This document shows, in pieces, positions 16,998 through 24,536 of a stretch of 64,000 nt of DNA. The translations under genes were made by a program, and so were the position numbers. The stretch covers positions 1 to 64,000 of the forward strand of contig JAEUHE010000200.1 of NCBI GenBank assembly GCA_016793885.1. Reading direction: 5' to 3'. The stretch is from Verrucomicrobiales bacterium. Lineage in GTDB: Bacteria; Verrucomicrobiota; Verrucomicrobiia; Limisphaerales; UBA11320. The notes under the pieces are model-generated. The model was not told the DNA's origin. It ran no database searches and saw only the letters and a list, made by a program, of their open reading frames with translations. The stretch's first letter is position 1. Every line of letters starts with the position of its first letter.

Positions 16998-19940
16998 ATG
17001 AAACACAAGAAGGCTTCTGTCCCCCAGATGTTATCTCCCTTCGTCTTCCTCGTTTGCGGACTGGTCATCCTGGGGTGCTGCGTCCCAGCCTGGGCCGACA
17101 ATCCGGTTCAGTCCGAGAACCTACTGCTGGGCACACTCGAGTGGCAGCTGACCAATCCGGCCACCCCGGGCTGGCCTACCAACCAGGACGCGCTGTTTCC
17201 CGAGATCGAAGGGTATGCCTCGGCGACCAGCGTGAACACCAATCAAACCATCGAGTTCTTTGTGGATGTTCGCGATCCATCGAGGGACCCAAGTTACAGC
17301 CTCGAGATCTTCCGCATGGGATGGTACGACGGCCGTGGGGCGCGGAGAGTATGGTGGGAGGACCAATCGAGGCCGGTGGATCGTGTGGCTTTGACGAGCC
17401 GCAAGCAGGTGATTCCAGCTCCCGACCCCGTGAGTGGCTTGGTAGAATGTGATTGGGTTTCCAGCTACACCCTTCAGGTGCCCTCCTCCTGGGTGAGCGG
17501 GGTCTATGTGGGGAAATTGACGACAACCGGGAGCGGCAAGCAGAGTTACATTATCTTTGTGGTTCGGCAGGACGCCCGGTCCTCCGATTTACTGTTTCAG
17601 TCCAGTGTGACGACTTTTCAGGCCTACAATCCCTGGGGAGGTAAATCGTTGTATCCGTATCCCAGCACCAAGGCTCTTCAGGTGTCCTTCAATCGGCCCT
17701 ACGCTGGCGCGTGCTATCCATTCGGCTTTCCGGCGGACTCCAACTCGGTTCCGCGGCAGGACTTGCGGTTTGGCACCGGTGCCGGGGAGTTCTTTGCCAC
17801 CATCGGTGCGAACCCCAGGCCAGGATGGGAGTACAACATGGTCCGCTGGCTGGAGCGTCAAGGGTTTGATGTGACTTACTGCACCAGCATCGATACCCAC
17901 ACCCGAGCCGGCTTGCGTTGGTCCAGAAAGCAATTCAAAGCCTTCCTTTCTGTGGGACACGACGAATATTGGTCTGCCGAGATGCGATCCAATGTGGAGG
18001 CTGCTCGGGATCGGGGCGTGCACCTGGGCTTCTTCTCGGCGAATGTCTGCTATTGGAGGGCTCACTTCGATCCGACGTCTCGCCGGATGACCGTGCGCAA
18101 AGAGAGCCCTTTGAACTTCGACCTTTGGAGAGGTCCGCACAGCAAAGCCCCGGAGGTCTCCCTGACGGGGGTCTCTTACATTTACAATACACTCGATGTC
18201 GACATGATGTTGCCGGAGACACTCCCTCAGCATTGGATCTATGATCACACCGGGTTAAAGCCGCTTGACCGGCTCCCCGGGTTGCTGGGTTATGAACTCG
18301 ACGGGGAACTGGACGTGTATCCGAACCGCCTTGAGACCACGCGCCCCGTTCCTCCCGCAGGAACGCTGCGTCTGATGTCGACCGTGTTTACGAACAAGAC
18401 TCTCAACATCACTGGAAAGTCCTATGCGACCTACTATGAGGCCCCGAGCGGCGCGCAGGTATTCGCCTCTGGATCCATGCAATGGTCCTGGGGATTGGAT
18501 GACTACAATGCGTTCGCGGTCGCTGGTAGGGAATCTCGCTTAAGTCCGCCTGCCCAGCAAATGACCTATAATGTGCTGAGCCGCTTTGTGGCCCCTACCA
18601 ACTCCCCCCGACGAATCGCCTTTGTCAACGCGGACACCACTACCGGCGGAGATTGGAGGTGGAGGTATGGGATCGATGGCTCCTGTGTTGCCGCTGGGGC
18701 TCCCCTGGATCATAACGAGACTGCGTGGTCCTCCCCGATCCGGATCGAGGGATCCACTCCGTTGCTCTGGAGTTCCGATTCGGTTGATCGCCGCGCGCTC
18801 CTGCGGCCCGAGCGTTCGCGGGATCGGGTCGCCGCCGCGTTCGCCGCCCGGCAGAGCTTCACCATCGAAGCTGGATTTCCTGACTCGACGACGCGACTCT
18901 TCAGCCTCTATTGCGTCGATTGGTTGGGGGCGGGGTGGTCGCAGCGAGTTGAAATGTATGATCCGGCAGACCCATTGGTGGTTTTGGATGTGCGCGATTT
19001 TCAGGTGCCTACCAACGGAGCTTACCTCGTGTGGAGCATTCAAGGCCGCAAGGGCTTCAGAATCACTAACACCTCCCCCTCTCCCGATAGTGTTGCGGTG
19101 GTGAGCGGGGCGTTTCTTGGGACCGGCGGGTCGGCGTGGTTTCACCGGGCTGATATCGGCACGGAGAGCTCCGGAACTGGGGGTGATTGGATCACCGGTG
19201 CTGGGGTCAGGCGATACGGACGGGAAGGCTATCATCTGGTGGATGGGCCCTATCAGCATCCTGCTTCTCTGGAGTTAAATCCCATCGGTGTCTCCACCAG
19301 TCGCTGGAAGTTTGCTGCGATGCCTGCGCGAGGTTTGCGCATGGTGGACTCAGGGGGCCGGCCCATGGGAACTCGCATCGCGGCCAGCTGGAACAGTCCT
19401 CGCACCAGCTTCTCAGTGGATGTGGCGTTCAACGATGACAAGCCGCACCAGGTTTCCTTGTACTTCTTGGACTGGGACGGATGCAGCGGGAGTTTTCCAT
19501 CGAGGCAGCAGACGGTGGAGGTGATCAATCCTGTTTCAGGGGCTCGGTTCGATCTTCGGTCGGTGGCGGAGGGGGGCTCAAACTTTTGCAATGGCACCTA
19601 CCTTTCATGGCTTGTCCGTGGGAGCGTTCGTTTCCGGATCGCCAGCAAGACCCCATCCGTCCGTCCGGTGTTGAGCGGGCTGTTCTTCGATCCGGATCCG
19701 CACCCGGTCTGCACCATCGCTCCCCTCCCACCCATTGCCCACCACATCCGTGTTGATTTAGGTTGGGATGCGATTGTCGGTGAAACCTATCGAGTGGAGT
19801 CCACCCAAACTTTGACTGGAGCTCCCTGGACCGTGCTTCTTGATCGAATCGTTGCGGTGGCATCCAAGGAGGAACGGATCATCGAGGCCCCCGCTGACAG
19901 CGCCAGTCGGTTCTATCGAGTGGTTTTGGATCGCGATTAG
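16998..19940 (+). CDS. Secreted N,N-dimethylformamidase beta-subunit-like protein
   Basis: 980 residues with an N-terminal signal peptide (hydrophobic about 12-32, ending 'PAWADNP'). Residues about 45-510 match the large-subunit domain of the N,N-dimethylformamidase family: 'YSLEIFRMGWYDGRGARRV', 'TTFQAYNPWGGKSLY', 'LSVGHDEYWSAEMRSNVEAA', 'FFSANVCYWR'. Two related C-terminal beta-sandwich-like repeats follow (about 590-710 and 770-900), then a short 'YRVESTQTLTGAPW' module common at the end of secreted Verrucomicrobiota proteins. No small subunit is adjacent, and the exported location suggests a substrate other than dimethylformamide. The stop codon TAG starts a dispersed 15-bp motif. Confidence 0.8.
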   Translation: MKHKKASVPQMLSPFVFLVCGLVILGCCVPAWADNPVQSENLLLGTLEWQLTNPATPGWPTNQDALFPEIEGYASATSVNTNQTIEFFVDVRDPSRDPSYSLEIFRMGWYDGRGARRVWWEDQSRPVDRVALTSRKQVIPAPDPVSGLVECDWVSSYTLQVPSSWVSGVYVGKLTTTGSGKQSYIIFVVRQDARSSDLLFQSSVTTFQAYNPWGGKSLYPYPSTKALQVSFNRPYAGACYPFGFPADSNSVPRQDLRFGTGAGEFFATIGANPRPGWEYNMVRWLERQGFDVTYCTSIDTHTRAGLRWSRKQFKAFLSVGHDEYWSAEMRSNVEAARDRGVHLGFFSANVCYWRAHFDPTSRRMTVRKESPLNFDLWRGPHSKAPEVSLTGVSYIYNTLDVDMMLPETLPQHWIYDHTGLKPLDRLPGLLGYELDGELDVYPNRLETTRPVPPAGTLRLMSTVFTNKTLNITGKSYATYYEAPSGAQVFASGSMQWSWGLDDYNAFAVAGRESRLSPPAQQMTYNVLSRFVAPTNSPRRIAFVNADTTTGGDWRWRYGIDGSCVAAGAPLDHNETAWSSPIRIEGSTPLLWSSDSVDRRALLRPERSRDRVAAAFAARQSFTIEAGFPDSTTRLFSLYCVDWLGAGWSQRVEMYDPADPLVVLDVRDFQVPTNGAYLVWSIQGRKGFRITNTSPSPDSVAVVSGAFLGTGGSAWFHRADIGTESSGTGGDWITGAGVRRYGREGYHLVDGPYQHPASLELNPIGVSTSRWKFAAMPARGLRMVDSGGRPMGTRIAASWNSPRTSFSVDVAFNDDKPHQVSLYFLDWDGCSGSFPSRQQTVEVINPVSGARFDLRSVAEGGSNFCNGTYLSWLVRGSVRFRIASKTPSVRPVLSGLFFDPDPHPVCTIAPLPPIAHHIRVDLGWDAIVGETYRVESTQTLTGAPWTVLLDRIVAVASKEERIIEAPADSASRFYRVVLDRD

Positions 19941-19952
19941 CAGCCTGTCGGA
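19938..19952 (+). repeat. 15-bp dispersed motif starting at a stop codon
   Basis: TAGCAGCCTGTCGGA begins with the stop codon of the formamidase-like gene. The identical 15-mer, on the other strand at 13912-13898, begins with the stop codon of queD. In both places it continues into G/C-rich sequence with an imperfect match. Confidence 0.6.
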
Positions 19953-20039
19953 GTGGTCACCACCCCGATTCCGAGTCGCAGAGCAAGTCATCACGAGCTG
20001 GGGGTTGAATTTTCGACCTGGAGGCTTAGGCTCGCGCGA

Positions 20040-20606
20040 ATGACGAACTCTGAAGCTTTTCAACTCTTTCGGGAAACCGGAGCCCTGCTCGAGGGGCATT
20101 TCATTCTTCGCAGCGGGCTGCACAGCCGCCAGTTTTTCCAATGTGCGCTGGCTCTTCAACAGATGCCCATTGTAGAAAAATTCGGGGCGGCTCTCGCCGA
20201 TCGAGTGCGCGCCTTGGGGGCAACCACGGTGATTGCCCCCGCCATGGGCGGCTTGGTCATCGGCCAGGAAGTGGCGCGGCAACTCAAGCTCCGTTTCATC
20301 TTCGTGGAGAAGGAGGAGGGCAAGCTGGTGCTGCGACGCGGGTTCCAGATCTCCCCGGGTGAGAAACTGCTGGTGGTGGAGGATGTGGTCACCAAGGGGG
20401 GGCGGGTGCAGGAGACGATCGACATCGTCAAGCAGCATCAGGGAGTGGTCGCTGGGGTAGCGATGTTGGTGGACCGATCTACGGAGGCGCTGCCGCTAGG
20501 GGCTCCGGCGATCAGCCTCATCAAGCTGCAAGTTGAGACGTATGACCCACAGCAGCTCCCGCCGGACCTCGCGGCTACTCCGGCGGTGAAGCCGGGCAGC
20601 AAATAG
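20040..20606 (+). CDS. pyrE: Orotate phosphoribosyltransferase
   Basis: 188 residues from the ATG at 20040, chosen because family similarity starts at 'MTNSEAFQLFRETGALLEGH'; an in-frame upstream start would add 29 unrelated residues. The PRPP-binding loop is 'LLVVEDVVTKGGRVQETIDI', with 'FILRSGLHSRQFFQC' and 'APAMGGLVIGQEVARQL' upstream, all typical of PyrE. It converts orotate and PRPP to OMP in pyrimidine synthesis. The PRPP loop has KGG where TGG is more common. It sits 1 bp before the SGNH gene, probably by chance of operon arrangement rather than shared function. Confidence 0.93.
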   Translation: MTNSEAFQLFRETGALLEGHFILRSGLHSRQFFQCALALQQMPIVEKFGAALADRVRALGATTVIAPAMGGLVIGQEVARQLKLRFIFVEKEEGKLVLRRGFQISPGEKLLVVEDVVTKGGRVQETIDIVKQHQGVVAGVAMLVDRSTEALPLGAPAISLIKLQVETYDPQQLPPDLAATPAVKPGSK

Positions 20607-20607
20607 G

Positions 20608-21615
20608 ATGAAGAGGAACGAGGCCACTTCCAGCCCGAGACGGCGCCTGGTGCTATTTGTGCTGGGCCTTGCAGTCTCGGTCCTGGCGTTGGAATCCCTC
20701 GTCCGGCGGAATGCGACCTTATTCGAAGGGGCCTCGCATCGCGGGCTGGCCAAGGCCGCCATGTATGAGTTGCGTCCCCGGGTCGATCTGCTGTTCCTGG
20801 GAACCTCGCGTGCCCAGGATGGAATATCGCCCGGGCTGGTGACGCGGGCCCTAGGCGAAGTGGCCTCGGAGCGAGGTCAGTGGGCCGGTTTCAATGCCTC
20901 ATTTACCGGTTCCAGCTTGGGAGAATTGACGGCGCTTGGCAAGCGGTTCAGCCGGAGGGCAGGCCTGCGAGCCGTGATCATCGAGCTTTCGGCCCCGCAG
21001 ATTCACAACCGACCGGCGCCGTGGGATCAGGAGCGCGCGAACGACGCACTCCCGACCTGGGAGGCTCAGATTGCTGACTTCGTCAGGAAGTCAGCGCTCG
21101 TTCGGTACCGTACTGCGTTCCTTCCGGAAAACCTGGGCCGGCTTCCTGCCCTGCTGGTGTTCTCAGCATCGCTGGGCGGGTGGGAGACCAAGGGATCGGA
21201 TCAACTGGCCGCCTGGCTGGGCAAGAAGGAGGTGCCGGCCCAAGGTTTTGAAGCGACTCTTTGGAATCCGGAGATCGTTCTTCCGGAGGCGACGGCGGTT
21301 CCGCTGGATCCGGTGTTGGAGGAAGCTGCCGAAAGACTCACGGAGCTGGTGGGACTTTTTCGAGAGCGCGGCACGCCGGTCGTTTTTGCGGTGCCGCCGC
21401 TGGCCCGGGGACATCAGCCTGCTCCGGAGCGGGATCAGCTGCGGCCATTCTTCGCGGAGTTGGCGCGTCGCGCCGGATGTGAGGTGTGGAATTTCGCCCC
21501 CTTGGTGCTGCCAGACCTCCTGTTTCGAGATCCGTCCCATCTGGGTCGGGAAGGACGCGCCCATTACTCTCAGGCTTTGGCGCTTCAGATCGCCCAACGG
21601 ATCAAGGGAACTTGA
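20608..21615 (+). CDS. SGNH-hydrolase-like, membrane-anchored protein (MBOAT partner)
   Basis: 335 residues. One N-terminal membrane anchor ('LVLFVLGLAVSVLALESLV', about 14-32) puts the rest in the periplasm. 'LLFLGTSRAQDGISPGL' is a block-I-like nucleophile region, though with TSR where GDSL enzymes have the serine, and 'FRDPSHLGREGRAHYS' near the C-terminus supplies the Asp/His of block V. Proteins of this type (AlgJ/AlgX/DltD-like) work with MBOAT acyltransferases to O-acylate exopolysaccharide or wall polymers. The MBOAT gene starts on the next base after this stop codon. Confidence 0.8.
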   Translation: MKRNEATSSPRRRLVLFVLGLAVSVLALESLVRRNATLFEGASHRGLAKAAMYELRPRVDLLFLGTSRAQDGISPGLVTRALGEVASERGQWAGFNASFTGSSLGELTALGKRFSRRAGLRAVIIELSAPQIHNRPAPWDQERANDALPTWEAQIADFVRKSALVRYRTAFLPENLGRLPALLVFSASLGGWETKGSDQLAAWLGKKEVPAQGFEATLWNPEIVLPEATAVPLDPVLEEAAERLTELVGLFRERGTPVVFAVPPLARGHQPAPERDQLRPFFAELARRAGCEVWNFAPLVLPDLLFRDPSHLGREGRAHYSQALALQIAQRIKGT

Positions 21616-22989
21616 ATGCTGTTCAACTCGCTCGTCTTTTTTGCTCTGCTTCTCCCGCTGCTTGGGTGCTACTGGCTCTCGCGAAGCCAGACCGTTCGCC
21701 TGGGCCTCCTGTTTGTGGGATCGCTGGTTTTTTACGGATACCACCATTGGCCCAGCGTGTTTCTGCTGTTGTTCACCATCGGGTTCAATTACCAGCTCGG
21801 GAAATGGCAGGCGCGCGCACGATCGGGTCGGCTCCTGGCGTTGGCTATCGCCATCAACTTGTCCCTCATCTTTTGGTTCAAATACGCCTCGTTCGTTGCG
21901 GAGAACGCCAACGCGGTGCTGGGTTGGTTCGGAGCCTCGTTGCACGTGCCCCGAGTGCCGGCGTTCCTCCCTCTGGGCATCTCGTTTTTCACCTTTCAGG
22001 TGGTGGCGTATCAGGTCGACATTTATCGGCGGGAGATCGAGGCGGAATCCTCCCTCCTCCGTTTTGCGGTATTTAAATCCTTCTTTCCGCAGTTGATCGC
22101 AGGGCCGATTGTGCGGGCGGTCGATTTTCTTCCTCAACTGAGGGAGCCTCTTCGCTTTAAGCCGGCAGACTTCCATCAGGGACTGTGGCTCTTGTTAGCG
22201 GGCATGGGGCTTAAAATTGGGGTTGCGGACGTGTTGGCGCAGTTTGCCAATGAGGCTTTTCGCTCTCCTGCCACCTTGTCCACCTCCGGCGCTTGGACAG
22301 GCCTTTATGCCTTCGGCTTTCAGCTGTATGCTGATTTTTGGGGTTATTCCACCATGGCCGTTGGGTTGGCGGCTTTATTCGGACTCACGTTGCCGCTGAA
22401 CTTCGACACCCCGTATCTCTCGTCGAGCCTGCAAGAGTTTTGGCGACGATGGCATATCACCTTGTCGGTCTGGTTTCGCGATTATGTCTACATTCCTTTT
22501 GGGGGAAATCGTCGTCGCCGTGACTTCAACCTGCTGCTGACGATGGCTCTGGCCGGCCTGTGGCATGGGGCGGGCTGGCCCTTCCTTCTCTGGGGGGTGG
22601 CTCATGGCCTGTGGTTGATCGGCGAGCGTCGCTGGGGGCGCCCGGCGACGGTGCCGAGCGGTCCTGGGTGGCGATGGCTGAAGACACTGTTGGTTTTTCA
22701 CGGCGTCTGCCTGCTCTGGGTGCTCTTCCGGTCACCGGACTTAACCGTCGCGAGAGCGTATTACAGTCGTTTGCTGCTGCCGCCCTTCACCTTCTCGTCG
22801 GTTCCATCGGTGTTGAGCGCGTGGCTCGTCGTGTTTGCTCTGGCTCAATGGCCCTTGGCCTGGACTTTGAAGGACCGCCGTTTTGTGGAGATGCGGCTTC
22901 GTTACCAATGGCCCCTGGCTTGGGCCTGCCTCTATTTCATTCTGGCGTACGCGGGTGCCCGGGTGGATTTTATCTATTTCACGTTTTGA
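21616..22989 (+). CDS. MBOAT-family O-acyltransferase (AlgI/DltB-like)
   Basis: 457 residues with about 10-12 membrane segments. The MBOAT signature is complete: 'FWFKYASFV', 'PLGISFFTFQVVAYQVDIYR', 'SLQEFWRRWHITLSVWFRDY' with 'YIPFGGNRR', and the conserved catalytic histidine in 'MALAGLWHGAGWPFLLWG'. Such proteins pass acyl groups across the inner membrane onto extracellular polysaccharide, typically acetyl in AlgI. It follows the SGNH gene with no gap, so the two should be made together. No glycosyltransferase or polymer export genes are close by, so the polymer is unknown. Confidence 0.92.
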   Translation: MLFNSLVFFALLLPLLGCYWLSRSQTVRLGLLFVGSLVFYGYHHWPSVFLLLFTIGFNYQLGKWQARARSGRLLALAIAINLSLIFWFKYASFVAENANAVLGWFGASLHVPRVPAFLPLGISFFTFQVVAYQVDIYRREIEAESSLLRFAVFKSFFPQLIAGPIVRAVDFLPQLREPLRFKPADFHQGLWLLLAGMGLKIGVADVLAQFANEAFRSPATLSTSGAWTGLYAFGFQLYADFWGYSTMAVGLAALFGLTLPLNFDTPYLSSSLQEFWRRWHITLSVWFRDYVYIPFGGNRRRRDFNLLLTMALAGLWHGAGWPFLLWGVAHGLWLIGERRWGRPATVPSGPGWRWLKTLLVFHGVCLLWVLFRSPDLTVARAYYSRLLLPPFTFSSVPSVLSAWLVVFALAQWPLAWTLKDRRFVEMRLRYQWPLAWACLYFILAYAGARVDFIYFTF

Positions 22990-22992
22990 GAC

Positions 22993-23030
22993 GGGGAATC
23001 GTCGGACGCCCTACCGTGTGACGATTCTCC
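22993..23030. repeat. Long stem-loop between MBOAT and zinc-ribbon genes
   Basis: GGGGAATCGTC (22993-23003) can pair with GACGATTCTCC (23020-23030) over 11 bp with one G-U pair, around a 16-base loop. There is no T-run after it. The first arm plus CGGACGCCCTACC resembles the start of the 13773-13803 repeat, so it may be a diverged member of the same palindromic family, or a processing/termination structure. Confidence 0.5.
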
Positions 23031-23121
23031 GGCACGTCTTACCTGCCTTTAACCCGAACTCCCCCGCGGTTGGAAAGCGGCTTGTCAGAGGTGGGGGAGC
23101 TTACTACCTTCCTTTCGGCTT

Positions 23122-23526
23122 ATGAAATGCCCAGCTTGCAAAGGTCCGCTTCGTGAAAAGAGTGCCGGAGACATGGTCGTCGACATCTGTTATGGGGGAT
23201 GTGGAGGCATCTGGTTTGATCGCCGCGAGATTGATCGCGTTGACGCACGGTCCGCGAATTCTTTGCACACGGTTTGGCGCGACCCCAACAAGGAAGTCAT
23301 GCTGACCGAGCCTCGGATCTGTCCGCGGTGCCCCGACCAAATCCTGGCCCGCCGCTTCTTCACCGAGTCCAAAGTGGTGGAGATCGATCAGTGTCCCACC
23401 TGCGGGGGAATCTGGCTCGATGAGGGGGAGTTTTCACGGGTTCACCAAGAGATGAAAGGGGCTAAGACGACGCCTCCGGGATGGGCGGCTGCCATTGCGC
23501 TCGCCGCTAGTAGCGCCCGCGGTTAG
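23122..23526 (+). CDS. Double zinc-ribbon protein (zf-TFIIB type)
   Basis: 134 residues with two copies of the short zf-TFIIB ribbon. The first is 'MKCPACKGPLREK' with 'CYGGCGGIWFDRREIDRVD' (about 1-42); the second 'ICPRCPDQILARRFF' with 'CPTCGGIWLDEGEFSRVHQE' (about 64-112). The cysteine pairs and the GGIW(F/L)D motif are diagnostic. The function of these small bacterial proteins is not known. It precedes the respiratory operon by 356 bp and is probably a separate unit. Confidence 0.85.
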   Translation: MKCPACKGPLREKSAGDMVVDICYGGCGGIWFDRREIDRVDARSANSLHTVWRDPNKEVMLTEPRICPRCPDQILARRFFTESKVVEIDQCPTCGGIWLDEGEFSRVHQEMKGAKTTPPGWAAAIALAASSARG

Positions 23527-23882
23527 TTTGCTTAAGTATCTTTACACCAGAAAGTTGTGTAACTGTTGATGGCTGGGCTCCGCATCAATTCCATTCCACA
23601 ATCATATTCATTCTTATCGGGATCATTAATCGGACCTAATTCGTGAAAAATTTCACAAACTTTCTTGCGACGCAGGGGACGCCTCGGCTAAACACCTGCC
23701 TGGGTTTAGCAAACTGCCTGTGATTTTGCTGCGAAGAGTGGGTGCGAAGGGTCTGCGGTTCTTAGAATAGCATTGACGGGACGGAGTGATTTCTATTCTT
23801 TGGGCCGGTCGTTCGCCCATCCGGGCACTTGTTTTACCCCTTAACCAAACAACCAATGGCCGTCTGAAGACGACTTGCTGAC
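23527..23882 (+). promoter_or_regulatory. Upstream region of the respiratory operon
   Basis: Gene-free and more AT-rich than its surroundings. It contains a 14-bp inverted repeat GTGAAA-AA-TTTCAC (23643-23656) and a weak sigma70-like pair TTGACG (23773-23778) and TATTCT (23794-23799), 15 bp apart. The promoter is expected here because a ten-gene operon starts at 23883, but the exact elements are uncertain. Confidence 0.4.
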
Positions 23883-24536
23883 ATGTCCGATATTTTTCCT
23901 AAGTGGACGAACCGATTGCCTGCGATGGCGATTCTTTTCGTGCTGCTATTCGGTGGTGGAGCGGTAACCGGCATCTGGTATTACTTTACGCCGAAGTACA
24001 CGCGCGTGGGTTACCAGCCCGTTCAGCCGGTTCCTTTCCCGCACAGTGTTCATGTGGATCAAGTGGGCTTGGATTGCCGTTACTGCCATTCCCAAGTTGA
24101 GAAGAGTTGGTATTCCAACATCCCCTCTTCCTCGACCTGCATGAACTGTCACAACCAGATTCTGAAGGAAGATCCCCGGTTGGCCATTGTTCGGGATAGC
24201 GCCCAGACTGGCACTCCTATTCCCTGGGTTCAGGTTCACAAGGTGCCTGACTATGTTTACTTCAATCACTCAGTCCACGTGAACCGTGGTGTGAGCTGTC
24301 TCCACTGCCATGGTGAGATCAATAAAATGGACGAAGTCTATCATGCCAAGCCGCTTAGCATGACCTTCTGTCTCGATTGCCATCGCAACCCGGGCCCGAA
24401 CCTCCGGCCGCTGGACAAGATTACGGATTTAACCTGGAAAGCGCAGACTCCTGATACTCAAAAATCTCAGGGAGAACAGTTTGCGCATGATTGGAAAGTG
24501 AACGCTTCTCAAAACTGCTCTGCCTGTCATCGATGA
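23883..24536 (+). CDS. actA: Alternative complex III subunit ActA, pentahaem cytochrome c
   Basis: 217 residues: one N-terminal membrane anchor (about 14-36) and five CxxCH haem-binding motifs (CRYCH, CMNCH, CLHCH, CLDCH, CSACH), the last at the extreme C-terminus. Five haems plus an anchor are the hallmark of ActA, which carries electrons on the periplasmic side of alternative complex III, the quinol:electron-acceptor oxidoreductase that replaces bc1 in many bacteria. First gene of the operon; its stop overlaps the actB start (ATGA). Confidence 0.93.
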   Translation: MSDIFPKWTNRLPAMAILFVLLFGGGAVTGIWYYFTPKYTRVGYQPVQPVPFPHSVHVDQVGLDCRYCHSQVEKSWYSNIPSSSTCMNCHNQILKEDPRLAIVRDSAQTGTPIPWVQVHKVPDYVYFNHSVHVNRGVSCLHCHGEINKMDEVYHAKPLSMTFCLDCHRNPGPNLRPLDKITDLTWKAQTPDTQKSQGEQFAHDWKVNASQNCSACHR

